Below are positions 11,779-22,459 of a DNA stretch of 64,000 bases, in pieces. The stretch comes from Phialocephala subalpina (lineage: Eukaryota; Ascomycota; Leotiomycetes; Helotiales; Mollisiaceae): NCBI GenBank assembly GCA_900073065.1, contig FJOG01000022.1, positions 171,357-235,356 of the forward strand. Direction: 5' to 3'. The notes beneath the pieces were generated by a model that was given only the letters and a program-made list of their open reading frames with translations, made no database searches and was not told the DNA's origin. Position numbers and translations under genes: made by a program. How positions within the stretch are numbered: position 1 is the first letter of the stretch; the number at the start of each line of letters is the position of its first letter.

Positions 11779-13112
11779 ATGCTCTCCGCTATCGTCCTCG
11801 CCCTCGCTGCTGCGGCCCAAGCTGCTCCAGCTCCAGCTCCGGCAAGCAATGTTCAAGGTAGCACGGCTTTCTCTGCGCCTGCGGTTCACAACGCCAACTT
11901 CATTCGCAATGGAACTGCTGCTATGTTGAAGGCTTACGCCAAGCACAACTTGAAGCCCACCCACGAGATGCCCGAAGCCTTCATGGCCGCTCTCGCCAAG
12001 CGTCAAGACGGTTCCGCCACTGCTGTCCCCTCTGACGGCGTTGAGTACCTCGTCTCGACCGTTGTTGGTGGTCAAACTTTGGACCTTGACTTCGATACTG
12101 GATCGGCTGATCTGTAAGTCTTCCTCTTCGAATTCTAAACTACAAAAACTAACGGCATGACTTCACAGCTGGGTTTTCTCCTCCCAACTGGCGGCTAGCT
12201 CCCGCAGCGGACACGCCTACTACACCTCGTCCAAATCGAGCACCTACAAAGCCCTCTCTGGCTACACCTGGGACATCTCATATGCCGACGGTTCTGGTGC
12301 ATCAGGAAACGTTGGTCTCGACACCGTGCAAATCGGTGGAACGACTGTTACCAACCGTACGTCTTCAATACCCTCTCCTATCTCTTTCTATCCGGAATCC
12401 CCACCTCCAAGTTTTTCGCTATACTAACAACCCTGCAGAAGCCGTCGAGCTCGCCAAAACGGTCTCCAGCACCTTCGTCTCCGACGCCTCCGACGGCCTC
12501 GTTGGTCTCGCCTTCTCATCCATCAACACCGTCTCTCCACAACAACAATCCACATTCTTCGACAACGCACAATCATCTCTCGACTCTCCTCTCTTTGCCG
12601 CCTATCTCCCCTTCAACGCCGACGGCGCCTACGATTTCGGGTACACCGATAGCTCGAAGTACACTGGCTCTATCACCTACACAAGTGTCGACTCATCTAA
12701 CGGATTCTGGGAATACCCCTCAACAAGCTACAAAGTCGGCTCCACAGTGCACTCCTTGTCAGGCTACACCGGTATCTCAGACACCGGCACGACTTTGATC
12801 CTCATGGGCGACTCTGCCGTTACCGCATACTACAACCAAGTTTCCGGCGCCTCTTACTCCAGCTCGCAAGGTGGTTACATCTTCCCTTGTTCTGCTACTC
12901 TTCCTACGTTGAGTTTCAAGATTGGAAGCACTTATGCTACGATCCCGGCTTCTTTGTTGAACTTCGGTACCGCGAGTGGTTCTTCTTGCTTCGGTTCCCT
13001 TCAATCAGTTGGATCAGGAAGCCAAAATATTTACGGAGATGTGTTTTTCAACGCCTACTACGGAGTTTTTGATGCGTCTGGACCTAGCTTTGGGTTTGCT
13101 ACTATTGCGTAA
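11779..13112 (+). CDS. Secreted aspartic protease, penicillopepsin-like (A1)
   Basis: Three exons, join(11779..12113, 12169..12356, 12439..13112), giving 398 residues. Residues 1-16 form a signal peptide, followed by a propeptide ending at a Lys-Arg pair (residues 74-75), the usual maturation site. The first catalytic Asp is D106 in [11 protein letters not shown] and the second lies in [10 protein letters not shown]. The flap segment [12 protein letters not shown] and the C-terminal [15 protein letters not shown] motif are also present. This is the aspergillopepsin/penicillopepsin layout, an acid endopeptidase acting outside the cell on protein substrates. A TATA box and pyrimidine-rich leader precede it. 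Length and motifs are normal, so the gene should be active. The precise subfamily cannot be fixed by eye. Confidence 0.93.
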
Positions 13113-13956
13113 ACGAGTTGAGAAGTTTTGGAGTGGGGGTCAACGGATGGGGAGGATGAGAATGAGGGGTTGCATGGAAGGAAGGATGAAAATGAGGGAT
13201 GGCATATTTGCAAGCAAGCATATTTTCTAATTTTTATTCTGTTCGGGATATCATATGGGAGATGAGAGATGAGAAATGCATGAATTGGAGTCTTCAAAAT
13301 GAGAAGTTTGTTGTTCAATGTTCACTCTTCCAGATTTGATATGAGATAATGTGATGTGATGTGATTGCGGATCTATCTACGACTTAATTGATGACATTGA
13401 TTTTGTCCAGAGTTGATGTTAGCCACATGTTCCCACCGACTATGGTACGCTACCTACCGGTCAAGAAATCGGTTGGCATAAACAGAATATAATAAAATGA
13501 AGAGTTTATTTCCTATGATTCGGACAGGGTCTTGAGAACGTTTGCACACGTCATATCAAAATTGATGGCATCTAGATCTGAGCTATGTGGAGCCGTGGGG
13601 GTAAATGCAGGTACCACGAGATCTCAGGAGCTGCCTCTTTTTGGCTGATGCCAAGCGCGTTGTGCCACCTCCCTATCTTTACCCTCCGTTCAGCCTTAAA
13701 TCATCGGGTCGGTATCTCCGATGTATCTTGTCACAATGCGATCGATGATGTTGTATTCTTGGCATTGCTTGCATGTTGATAAAATACAGACATAAAATAT
13801 GAACTTACATATCTGTGCAGCTATAGCTATGCAGCTAGCTGCATTTAGCCAGCTCCTATCTCCGGTATCACACCCAAGCCCAAACTCCTGTCCCAACCCC
13901 AAAAGATATCATTCTGGTATCCGGTCCGATGATAGCGATGAATGATACAATACAAT
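13113..13956. other. Convergent intergenic region
   Basis: Lies between the 3' ends of the protease (+) and the phosphoesterase (-), so it should hold two terminators and 3' leaders. It is G/A-rich just after the protease stop, has a GTGAT short-word repeat near 13350, and palindromic AGCTATAGCTATGCAGCTAG-like sequence near 13815-13845. No gene seen. Confidence 0.4.
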
Positions 13957-15846
13957 CTAACAATCCTGCTTCCAGTTCTCCCGAATCCAGTCAACCATCC
14001 GCTCCGTCATCGTTTCTTCGGTGTAAGTCTCAACATCTTGTTCACCGTAGATTTGGCCAGCGAATCTCAAGGCTAGTAAGACCCATGGCTTGATGAAATC
14101 GATGAATACAAGATCCACCTTCTCTGGGTCGCCTTCTGCGGGCATAGCGATAGCACTTTGCACGACGTTGGGGATTGGGTAGAAAGAGATGGGTGCGTGA
14201 AGGGTGTCATCTCCGTCGTCGCCAGCGGCATCTTTGGTCGTGTAGCCTGGGATCAGGTCTGGTGTTGAAGATGAAGACATGAGCGGTGATTGTGATCCTG
14301 CTTGATAGGAATTTTGATTAGGAGTGCTTGGCGCAATGGTAGCAGACTTGATAGCTATCTGCTCGGGTGGTGCCAAGGAGGAAGCTTCAAGATCGGAGAA
14401 CGCGAAAACGTCACCTCCGCTGTTGATGATCTTCAGGACCTGCTTTGCTGATTTGTATGGTACTTCTTTGATGTAGAGGAATTTGCTGACGAATGGAGAG
14501 ACGATGTAAGTTGTGTCTCGAGTAAATGCTCCTTTGAAGATGTCGAATCTCATAGCACCTGTGTTAGTGAGTGCTAACCTTGGAACATCTTTTCGGTCCT
14601 CCTTGACTGCAATGACTGGAATAACCTCTGTTTCCAGCCATGTGACCAGGCTGTCGTTGCTCGGATAAGGGGCTCGGTTAAGCCAAAGATCTTTCGGAGC
14701 ACATCCGTAGAGCTCGTCCAGATTTTCTGCCTTTCTCGCAGCGTGTATCTGTTTTGAAACGTTCTTTCCGTGCTCTGTTGAAAAGGTTGTCTCGTTCAAT
14801 CCTGTGTGGTAATAATACCCAAACAGATTATTGTCAATGTACCTTCTCTTGAAAGACATGCTGGCCAGCTCCTTGGGATCTCCTTTCTTTCCCTTTCCAC
14901 TGATACCGTCAATAGACATCCATCCGATGGTCTCCATGTATCGACCGGCCTGCAAGCCGTACGCCTTAGAATCGTACTTGGCATAGTTGCGAATGTGGCT
15001 GTGACCGCCAAAGAACTGGATAGGAGTATCCCACTTCTGACTTCTGATCGCCTTAAAAATGGCCTTGTATTCGGGTCCATTCAATGTGACATGTCCAATA
15101 ACCACGAAGAGGTCAACATCCTCCCTGATAGCATCTTGAAACCACTTTTCCTTAATGGTCTTTTCCACTGGCTGAACAACAGTATTGTTGGCATTTCCGG
15201 TGAAGTCGAAGAGAAATCCGAATGCCACTATTCGAATACCCTGATTCTTCGTCGTGAACTTCCTATACCGTTGGGCCATGGGGACTTGCTCCCCAGTTTT
15301 TGGTTTTATATAATCCAGATTCGAAGCAAGGTAGTTACCCTTGAAGTTTGGAACCGTCGCATCATATTCCCTGTCTGCAGCATCGGTCTGATACAACTCA
15401 TGGTTCCCGGTACAGATAACATCGATGTCTTGTTCCTTGACGATATCGTATAGGTACTTCCCCTTCGGTGTTGTGGAGTCGTAGAGTCCATTTCCCTCAA
15501 TCCGGTCGCCCGTATCTATGAGAAGAACATCCGCACCCAAGCCATCAGCTTTCTCTCGCATGCGCTCTGCAAATGAGATATAGTCGCCCCAGTCCGCGGA
15601 ATACTGTGCTCTATATTGAGTTAGTGGCTGCACATCGTCCTAGCACAGGCAGAGGATAACAGCTGAAGCTTACTCTTGTAGATGGCCAGCATGCCAACCA
15701 TGCGTGTCTGTCGTTTGCATGAAATTCAGTTGGCCCCATGGCAGATCTCTCATAGGAGCTGCGACAGGGCTGGGAGCTTCGGGTTGCTCTGCAGCAGCCA
15801 GAGCCAGCAAAGTGGCTGTCCATGTCAACAAACGTTTCGCCGTCAT
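13957..15846 (-). CDS. Secreted 5'-nucleotidase-like metallophosphoesterase
   Basis: Two exons, complement(13957..15610, 15674..15846), giving 608 residues. The start chosen (15846) gives a clean signal peptide (residues 1-19); an in-frame ATG 54 bp upstream would bury it. The N-terminal half is a calcineurin-type metallophosphoesterase with all metal-site motifs: D-x-H at residues 47-49, IDTGDRIEGN, CTGNHE, GHVTLNG and GGHSHIRNY. A C-terminal 5'-nucleotidase-type domain follows, with a Ser/Pro/Asn-rich linker inserted near residue 440-490. This architecture is that of fungal YHR202W-like proteins. Substrate is not shown; phosphate release from nucleotides in the vacuole or outside the cell is the family expectation. 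It is head-to-head with the GatA gene. Confidence 0.88.
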
Positions 15847-16221
15847 CGTGCTGTCGTTACGTCTAGAACATCGAATGGAAAGAATAGAAAGCGGGAACAA
15901 GATAGATAGCCCTCGCAGCCGTCGAGTATATCTTTTGAATCAAATGAAAGGTAAAGGACTCGGGGAGGGACAAGCTTACAAGGTTGGACAATGTGACTCT
16001 TGGCAAGGATGCAGCCTCGCGGAAGGTTGGGAAAGAGCGATAAGGATCGCGATAAGAAAGTCCAAAACAACTTCTCCTAAATCAACACGATACTCACGAC
16101 ACCAACGGCTCTCGTACGCGCTCTGTCACAAAGCCTCAATGCTTTTACCAATGTAAATGGAGACAAATGTCACGCCCAGCAGCTCGAAGCGCCGAAGGGA
16201 GTATTCATAGGGTGCTCAGTC
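15847..16221. promoter_or_regulatory. Divergent promoter, phosphoesterase / GatA
   Basis: A 375-bp gap between divergent starts at 15846 (-) and 16222 (+), presumably shared promoter sequence. No specific site was identified. Confidence 0.4.
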
Positions 16222-18150
16222 ATGGCTTACCCTCCAACGCTTTCATCCCTAATAATCCTAAATCAACAAAAGCAGGTGTGTCTGAATTCCTCTACGCTCC
16301 CTATTAAGCTCAATGCGCTGACCAGTATAGCAGGACTTTTGGCACTCTCCCCCTTCCAGCGCGACTTCGCGATCAAAGACAACATTGCTACCACGCCGTT
16401 CTTAACAACATGTGCATCACGAACGCTGCAATGGTACCAAAGTCCCTTCGAAGCAGGCGTTGTCCAGGAGCTTCGGCAGCGGGGAGGTTCAGTGGCTGGG
16501 AAAACCAATCTCGATGAATTTGGAATGGGCTCTCACTCCACAAACTCTTTTTTCGGTCCTGTTACGAATGAACCTCCATTCCAAGGAATATCCGTTGGTG
16601 GCAGTTCTGGTGGCAGTGCTATTGCAGTAGCTACAGAACAATGTGGCATGGCTCTAGGAACAGATACCGGTGGCTCGGTGCGACTGCCAGCAGCGTATAC
16701 TGGTGTTACTGGCTTCAAACCTTCCTACGGCTACATCTCTCGTTGGGGTGTGATTCCATACGCAAACTCCTTGGACACTGTGGGTATCGTAGCCTCGTCC
16801 ACTCTTCTCATTGAATCGGCATTTCAATGTTCCTCTCATCCAGATTCCCGAGATCCAACCTCTCTTACTGAAGATACCCGGCGCCGAATTAAAGTCTCTC
16901 TTAGAAGGAGCAAAAGGAGGGAAAGAGAACGTAGACTTGCGCTTGGAGAACTAGGCGACCCAATAATAGAAGAGGCCAACTCACTTGTCAATCTCAGGGT
17001 CGGTGTTCCAATGGAATACAACATCGAGGAACTAGAACCAAGTGTAAAGAGAGTCTGGCGATCTGCCTTGGAAATACTTCAAGACAAAGGTGCCACATTG
17101 GTTCCCATCTCTCTACCAAACACAAAACATGCTCTCTCAGCCTATTATGTTCTGGCACCTGCAGAGGCAGCATCGAATCTCTCCAAGTACGACGGCGTCA
17201 GGTATGGGACACGGGCTGATGGTAAGGACGGAGCTGGAGGCCTTTTATACTCGGTTACAAGAGGACACGGGTTTGGTGAAGAGGTAAAACGGCGAATTCT
17301 TCTGGGCTCGTATACTCTGAGCTCAGAAGCGAGGGATAACTATTTTTTGAAAGCTCAAAAGGTCCGGAGACTGGTTCAACAAGATTTTGATCGCGTTTTC
17401 GCAGCCGAAAACCCCCTCCGGCCAACTCAGCAATTCGACCTAAGCAATATGGACGAGTCCATACCGATGCAAGACAAACTAGGCCCTCCCCAGGTCGATG
17501 TTATTGTGTGTCCGACAGCTCCAACGATTGCACCGGATCTAGAAGACGTCTCCAACCAAACACCTGTCGATAACTACATGAACGACGTTTTCACTGTTCC
17601 TGCAAGCCTTGCGGGTCTGCCAGCTATCAGCGTCCCGTTCACAGTGCCCCGAGGCTTCAGAAAGTTAGACCATCCGAATTACGCCGGGATCCAAATAATT
17701 GGACAATTTGGAGATGATCTCCGAGTAATCGATGTAGCAAAGAGACTCGAAGCGCTTAGAGACGCCCGCCTGATGCTCTCAATCTTCAGCAACAAGTTTG
17801 CAGCAAACCGTGGAACTCTAGATTTAGTGCGCCGTTTGATGCAGGCAGAAAAAGAGGGCGATAGTGTCGATGCACTACGCGCATTATACCTCGCCGAAAG
17901 GAAGCAAGGTGCAGGAGCTCGTCTACAGATTCAAAAAATTCCTGGAGATGGAAGCTCTCGACCTTGGCCAGGGACGAAACGGCTTTCATGGAACAAGTAT
18001 GGTAATGAACTTACAGCTCCGCCAACTATTCGAGGTACGCACGAATGCAGAGATCTCAGGCCAAAGGCGGATGCAGAAATTGATCAAGAGTTTCAAGATG
18101 CTCTGGACATCTGGGAGCAGATAAAGGGTTCAGGCGGGGAAAAGCCTTGA
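16222..18150 (+). CDS. HER2: Glutamyl-tRNA(Gln) amidotransferase subunit A, mitochondrial
   Basis: Single open frame, 642 residues. It is an amidase-signature protein with the Lys-Ser-Ser triad visible: K52 in AIKDNI, S128 in GGSSGGSA and S152 in GTDTGGSVRLP; the 24-residue Ser-Ser spacing matches GatA and FAAH. In the GatFAB-type complex this subunit releases ammonia from glutamine to convert Glu-tRNA(Gln) to Gln-tRNA(Gln) in the mitochondrion. The GatA fold appears to end near residue 515 (LRVIDVAKRLEAL). About 125 further residues follow with a different character: first helical (LVRRLMQAEKEGDSVDALRAL), then Pro/Gly-rich, then an acidic helix. I cannot assign this extension. A missed intron or late frameshift near 17770-17900 is an alternative, since another frame is open there. 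Confidence 0.9.
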   Translation: MAYPPTLSSLIILNQQKQVCLNSSTLPIKLNALTSIAGLLALSPFQRDFAIKDNIATTPFLTTCASRTLQWYQSPFEAGVVQELRQRGGSVAGKTNLDEFGMGSHSTNSFFGPVTNEPPFQGISVGGSSGGSAIAVATEQCGMALGTDTGGSVRLPAAYTGVTGFKPSYGYISRWGVIPYANSLDTVGIVASSTLLIESAFQCSSHPDSRDPTSLTEDTRRRIKVSLRRSKRRERERRLALGELGDPIIEEANSLVNLRVGVPMEYNIEELEPSVKRVWRSALEILQDKGATLVPISLPNTKHALSAYYVLAPAEAASNLSKYDGVRYGTRADGKDGAGGLLYSVTRGHGFGEEVKRRILLGSYTLSSEARDNYFLKAQKVRRLVQQDFDRVFAAENPLRPTQQFDLSNMDESIPMQDKLGPPQVDVIVCPTAPTIAPDLEDVSNQTPVDNYMNDVFTVPASLAGLPAISVPFTVPRGFRKLDHPNYAGIQIIGQFGDDLRVIDVAKRLEALRDARLMLSIFSNKFAANRGTLDLVRRLMQAEKEGDSVDALRALYLAERKQGAGARLQIQKIPGDGSSRPWPGTKRLSWNKYGNELTAPPTIRGTHECRDLRPKADAEIDQEFQDALDIWEQIKGSGGEKP

Positions 18151-18883
18151 TCCTAACCTGAATCTCCCTTCGCTTGGAATCTGGGTGTGAAAGAAATGTT
18201 CCAGCTGGCTATTCTAGTTTAGAGAAATGACTCATCCCTGTGGCATAGATTTTCATGCATGAAAATGATGCATGAACAGACATTGTTTTATAGTACATGT
18301 ATTATAATTGTACATGCAATACCATATCCGGCAGACCATGTTAATATACCTCAGTGCTGTTGACCAATTTTTCTGTCTTTCAGCTAGACCGCGAATCTCC
18401 AATTGAGATGGGGATATTGAACCCACTTCTGTTGTCCTAGATGTTGACAGACATTCCGCAGCAGACCTTAGTCTAGATTTCCTTGACATCTCAACCCTCG
18501 TATTTCTCACGCATTGGCTCTACTCCGGCCGTCCTCCAATTATCATCCGTACCATTTTAAATACGCACAAATTTGTTCAGGCCGAGGAGTTTACTGGCTA
18601 TGAAAATGGCAAGTAAAGTCCTCAAGCAGTGTACTATAATATTTTTTTTTGTCTCTTTGAACCTTGTTAGCGAGGGGAAGAAAAGGAGCTGCTCGCTACG
18701 TGAATGAGCCGGTGCATCCCAATCCAAGCAGTAGAGGCGTGCTCACGAAACTTTCAATGATGCGTGGTCAAAATGCAGAATGCATGTTTGGGACTTTGAG
18801 AAGCTCTTAATAGTTCCCATACTCCTGGGACATTCAGCGCAACTCTCTTTTCGACTTCTTTACGCATTCTCAACTGAGACCTC
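18151..18883. other. Convergent intergenic region
   Basis: Lies between the 3' ends of GatA (+) and the methyltransferase (-). AT-rich, with a poly-T run near 18640. The minus-strand frame at 18253-18510 has no support. Confidence 0.4.
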
Positions 18884-19979
18884 TTAAAATGCCCTCCCAC
18901 CACTCAGACTCATAACCAGCCCAAACCACACATCCACACCAACCCACTTCTTCCCCCTAGGTCCCAGTAACTTCCCCTCCCCAATATCCTTCTCCCCTAC
19001 CTCCCTCTCCCCCACACTCCCCAAAACCTCAAATCCCCATTTCCTCCCCTCGTCCAGCACCTCCTGAATCTCGTAAACGAAACTCGTCCCTCGAACTTTT
19101 TCTCCAGATTCTGGATCCACGAACCCAGCTTGTGAGATACGCCCCATGTCAGCGTGCATGTTCGTTACCACTAGTACTCCATTGGGTTTCAGAAAGCTAG
19201 AGGCTGCCTTGAAAAATGTGTCAATGGGTAAGTGTTCGAGGACGAGTGTTGAGAGGACTAGATCCGCGCTGCCTTCGACACCGAGATCTGAAGGGCTCAA
19301 AGCATCGAAGACGTGGAAATTCAATGTTGGCGGTGCAGAGGTCGCTGTTGAAGCTGTGGAGGCGAGGAGAGATTCACAGCGTTGCTTGGCTACCGAGAGC
19401 ATTCCTTCAGAGAGGTCGAGAGCGGTGATGGATTTGATGGGTACAATGGTAGTGAGAGATGGCAAGAGGAGTTTCGCGGTATTGCGACCAGTTCCACAGC
19501 CTAGTTCGGTTATTGAGATTGGTGAGGAAGATGAGAGCAGTTGGAAGGCTTGGTCGAGGAGCGGTGGTAAGAGAGCATCATCGATAGCTTGAAGGATATT
19601 GCCGTCTGTATCGTAGACCTGGAGATTTGTTAACGAGAGTAGTTTACAACCACTTTTAGGGTAAGAAAGTCTTTATCCGTATCGTTGATTTCACATAGGC
19701 AGAACCCGACTCAATCAAGGAATTTCAGATCTGGATCTCATCTGATGTGAGAACGGACTTTTTAGACGCATGACGGAGATTTAGTTGCCACAAGCGAATT
19801 GCGGCAGCAAAAGCAATCCGTGCAGCACCATGCCGCTGTCAATGTGCAAGAGATACTGGATGACAAGTGCCGAAGGCTGAAATAAGTGGAGAAAGAAAGC
19901 AAAGACGTACTTTTGCCCAGCGATTGTAAAGTTCGGTATTGCTCACTGATTGGACCGGACGAGGTGTTGATGAAGACAT
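18884..19979 (-). CDS. SAM-dependent methyltransferase, class I
   Basis: Two exons, complement(18884..19618, 19911..19979), giving 267 residues. Exon 1 encodes only 23 residues ending NRWAK and joins VYDTDGNILQAIDD in exon 2; this YxRWAxxYDTDGN start is characteristic of a fungal Methyltransf_11/25-type family. Motif I is ELGCGTGRNT and motif II is ALDLSEGML; DLVLSTLVLEHL is the post-II strand and helix. The intron is unusually long for this window (292 bp). The protein is about the normal length and ends ...VMSLSGGRAF. The methyl acceptor cannot be predicted. The long C/T-rich stretch near 18900-19030 is simply the coding sequence read on the other strand. Confidence 0.85.
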
Positions 19980-20880
19980 CGTGAAGAGGTAAGAGGCCTG
20001 ACGACAATGTATTTCGAATTGATGGACAAGACTCTGTAAAAGTCAACAACAGGAGAATGAACGGAATTGAGGAAGTAAACAGTGCGTATGAGGCAGGCAG
20101 TGTGATATATGAGAGAGAACTCTTGCATAAATATCTGCAAATGGATATCGAAGTGACTCATGTTCTAGATCTGCGACGCGACGATGCACTTGCAGCAGTG
20201 GCTTGGAACTGGTAAGATGGGCTAACAAGAAACCGAATTACTTGCAAACCTCTTACACAATAGAGCTTGAGTACATTCTAAAGGCTGATACTGAATATTC
20301 TTGACATTCGCTTCGTGATGTAGGTTCAAATCATTACCCCTTTTATGCATTATACACGTGACAACAGTTCTCGATTCGGAGAATTATAACAAATGAAAGA
20401 GCTTGCGGTTGTAAAACTTCCGTGTTACTAAAAACCAAGTCCTTGAGGAGGTCTGCCCGTTCCTTCCGTTTGCTGGATCTGATACAATCCCGTTACTGGG
20501 ATGAGCGGCCAGCCAATTAGCGTCGTAGACCAAATGAGTTCATAGGCAAACGAAGATCAACCCGAGTCGCATCCACCAACTCACACCCTCACTTCATTCT
20601 CTCTTCCTTTGTAAACTTGACTCACTATACACTCCGCTGTTGTATCTTCATGGCCCCAGACACAGACACTGTCGATATAAATCCCGGCGATCCAACTTCT
20701 CGGTACTGCTCATCCGCAACCGCAATTACGACTACTTGAGGGGATCATCCCAAAGAGGCAACACACATCGAGCACGGGCATTTTCTCCCCATTGCCTGCT
20801 TTATTTACTTCTTCTTCCATTACGGCTTCTAGAACTCTACAGCTGAACAGGACGATACTGGGATCAACCAGGACGACACA
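19980..20880. promoter_or_regulatory. Divergent region, methyltransferase / small protein
   Basis: A 901-bp head-to-head gap. The part nearest 20881 (from about 20580) is A/C/T-rich and looks like a long 5' leader of the plus-strand gene, containing a short upstream ORF (listed). No other feature is seen. Confidence 0.4.
20650..20739 (+). promoter_or_regulatory. Possible 29-codon upstream ORF
   Basis: An ATG at 20650 opens a 29-residue Asp/Thr/Ser-rich frame ending at TGA 20739, 141 bp before the main ATG at 20881. If the transcript starts upstream of it, as the pyrimidine-rich sequence near 20590-20640 suggests, it could damp translation of the main frame. It could also be a chance frame. 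Confidence 0.3.
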
Positions 20881-21546
20881 ATGCCGCCAAACGGCAAGCC
20901 CAACGGGCGATTCGAACTACCTCAACTCACACCCGTCAACTTCTCCCTGACTGATGGCACGAACATCCCACCACCTCCCGATTCACCCGTGGAAGAGAAG
21001 CCACAGCCTGTTGCGCAGCCGGTGGAAGCCTCCCACGGCGCTGCAACAGCGAACGGCCAATCCGCAACAGCCACGAATGCGAATGGAGTATATGAAGGAA
21101 GAGGGCGGACGAACGCGACGAACGTATCGACGGAACAACCGACAAGCCCCGTTTCCTCGAAGCGACCGAGCAGCATTCGCCGATTCTTATCGAGGAAATC
21201 GCTCAACACGAACTACACAAACGGCGCAGACAGTAACATATCGAATGAAGATGTGACGATGATTGATAGGCCGGAGAGCGCGATGAGCTTCGCGAGTCAA
21301 CGACCGAGTCTGAAGACGAAGAAGAGTGGAAGTTGGTTCAGGCGATTCAGCAGCAATGGTAGTCCACCTGGCAATCGTGCGTCGCCCAGCAGGGCAAGCA
21401 TCATATACGAGGAGAAGCAAAGCGCGCCGCGAGCGATGGGACCACCACCACCGAAGCTCCCTGAGCTGAGTAAATTGAAGGCGAAGATCCCAGAGAACGA
21501 TGATGGAAGTTTGGGCGCGGAGGATATGTTCAAGAATATCAAGTAG
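20881..21546 (+). CDS. Low-complexity fungal protein, unknown function
   Basis: Single open frame of 221 residues. No known domain. It is rich in Pro, Ser, Asn and Thr and probably mostly disordered. Two short basic segments stand out, SSIRRFLSRKSL (about residues 97-108) and KKSGSWFRRFSS (about 147-158), each a likely kinase-site or membrane/14-3-3 type motif (inference). The C-terminus is more ordered: PPPKLPELSKLKAKIP followed by an acidic patch and EDMFKNIK, which looks like a conserved amphipathic tail. The gene has a long leader. It resembles conserved small disordered proteins of Pezizomycotina, but I cannot name it. Confidence 0.65.
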   Translation: MPPNGKPNGRFELPQLTPVNFSLTDGTNIPPPPDSPVEEKPQPVAQPVEASHGAATANGQSATATNANGVYEGRGRTNATNVSTEQPTSPVSSKRPSSIRRFLSRKSLNTNYTNGADSNISNEDVTMIDRPESAMSFASQRPSLKTKKSGSWFRRFSSNGSPPGNRASPSRASIIYEEKQSAPRAMGPPPPKLPELSKLKAKIPENDDGSLGAEDMFKNIK

Positions 21547-22459
21547 AGGGAATGTCCTGGAGGCGGCTAGACAATGGATATGCGATCATGGCTGGATGTT
21601 GATACGGTCACCGGATGCTGGCATTGGCTCACGACGTTTGATGCACTGCGGAAAGATGGTTGTATGGAGGCGGATGGGAGATTGAGATACCCAGCTCTGA
21701 GCGAGCAAAACTCTTTTCATTCTTTCTCTCCTTGGACACTTGCATTGCTCTGTCCATGTTGATATATTAGGGAGGCTATCTCTTTTCTTGAGGCATTGTA
21801 ATGCCGAACTGGCAGCATTTGTAATACTGGCAGATCTTGGATCTTATGGTCTTCATACTTGGGGCTCAAAAATTCCTTTGTCAGTAATGGTATCAAAACA
21901 CGAGCAGGAGGCTCAGGACTGTGTGTCCTATGTCTTGTCTGCAAACTTCTCTTACCTTGTCTCAAAACTTCAAACCAAACTTCAAAATGTACTGTAGATA
22001 TCGATACCAGAGATCCTCTACACATAATGGAACATGTATAAGCTTTCAACCATCTAACTCAACTTAAATGCTGGTAGTGTGTTTTTGAAAGTCTCATGTC
22101 CCTGAGTTCATCATTTTTTCACTTCTTTGGTAACGGCCCTTGTCCTGAACCGCTGTCAACGTCCCCAAACACAACTGTCAACACGGGAACTCAAAGCTTA
22201 TCCACCCATCACTCGCATAGATCGACGTACTCCGTGCTTTTCAAACGTCGGAAACTAAAGCTAGAACCCCTTAAGAACAAAAATCATGCAGCAACACGTG
22301 CCTCCGCATTAAGCTCTTCAGCCACGTGCTTTGACCCTTGTTTCAGGGTAGCAAACATCCCGCTCTCCGCTCCGCCTCGGTAAACGTCATAGGTTTAAGG
22401 AGGCTCTGGGATGAAAACATTCTGTTGACAACTCAATCAATTGAGATCACAACATCGCC
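21547..22459. other. Intergenic, no gene seen
   Basis: Holds the 3' region of the small protein gene and the promoter of the enoyl reductase. The open frames on both strands between 21717 and 22383 are short and have no protein-like conservation. Confidence 0.4.

Noticed and set aside
13815..13845. Palindromic AGCT-rich segment as a regulatory hairpin
   Set aside because: Low-complexity palindromic words in a convergent intergenic region; no stem long enough to distinguish from chance.
14806..15453. 215-codon plus-strand open frame
   Set aside because: Antisense shadow of the metallophosphoesterase gene, which has all its catalytic motifs on the other strand.
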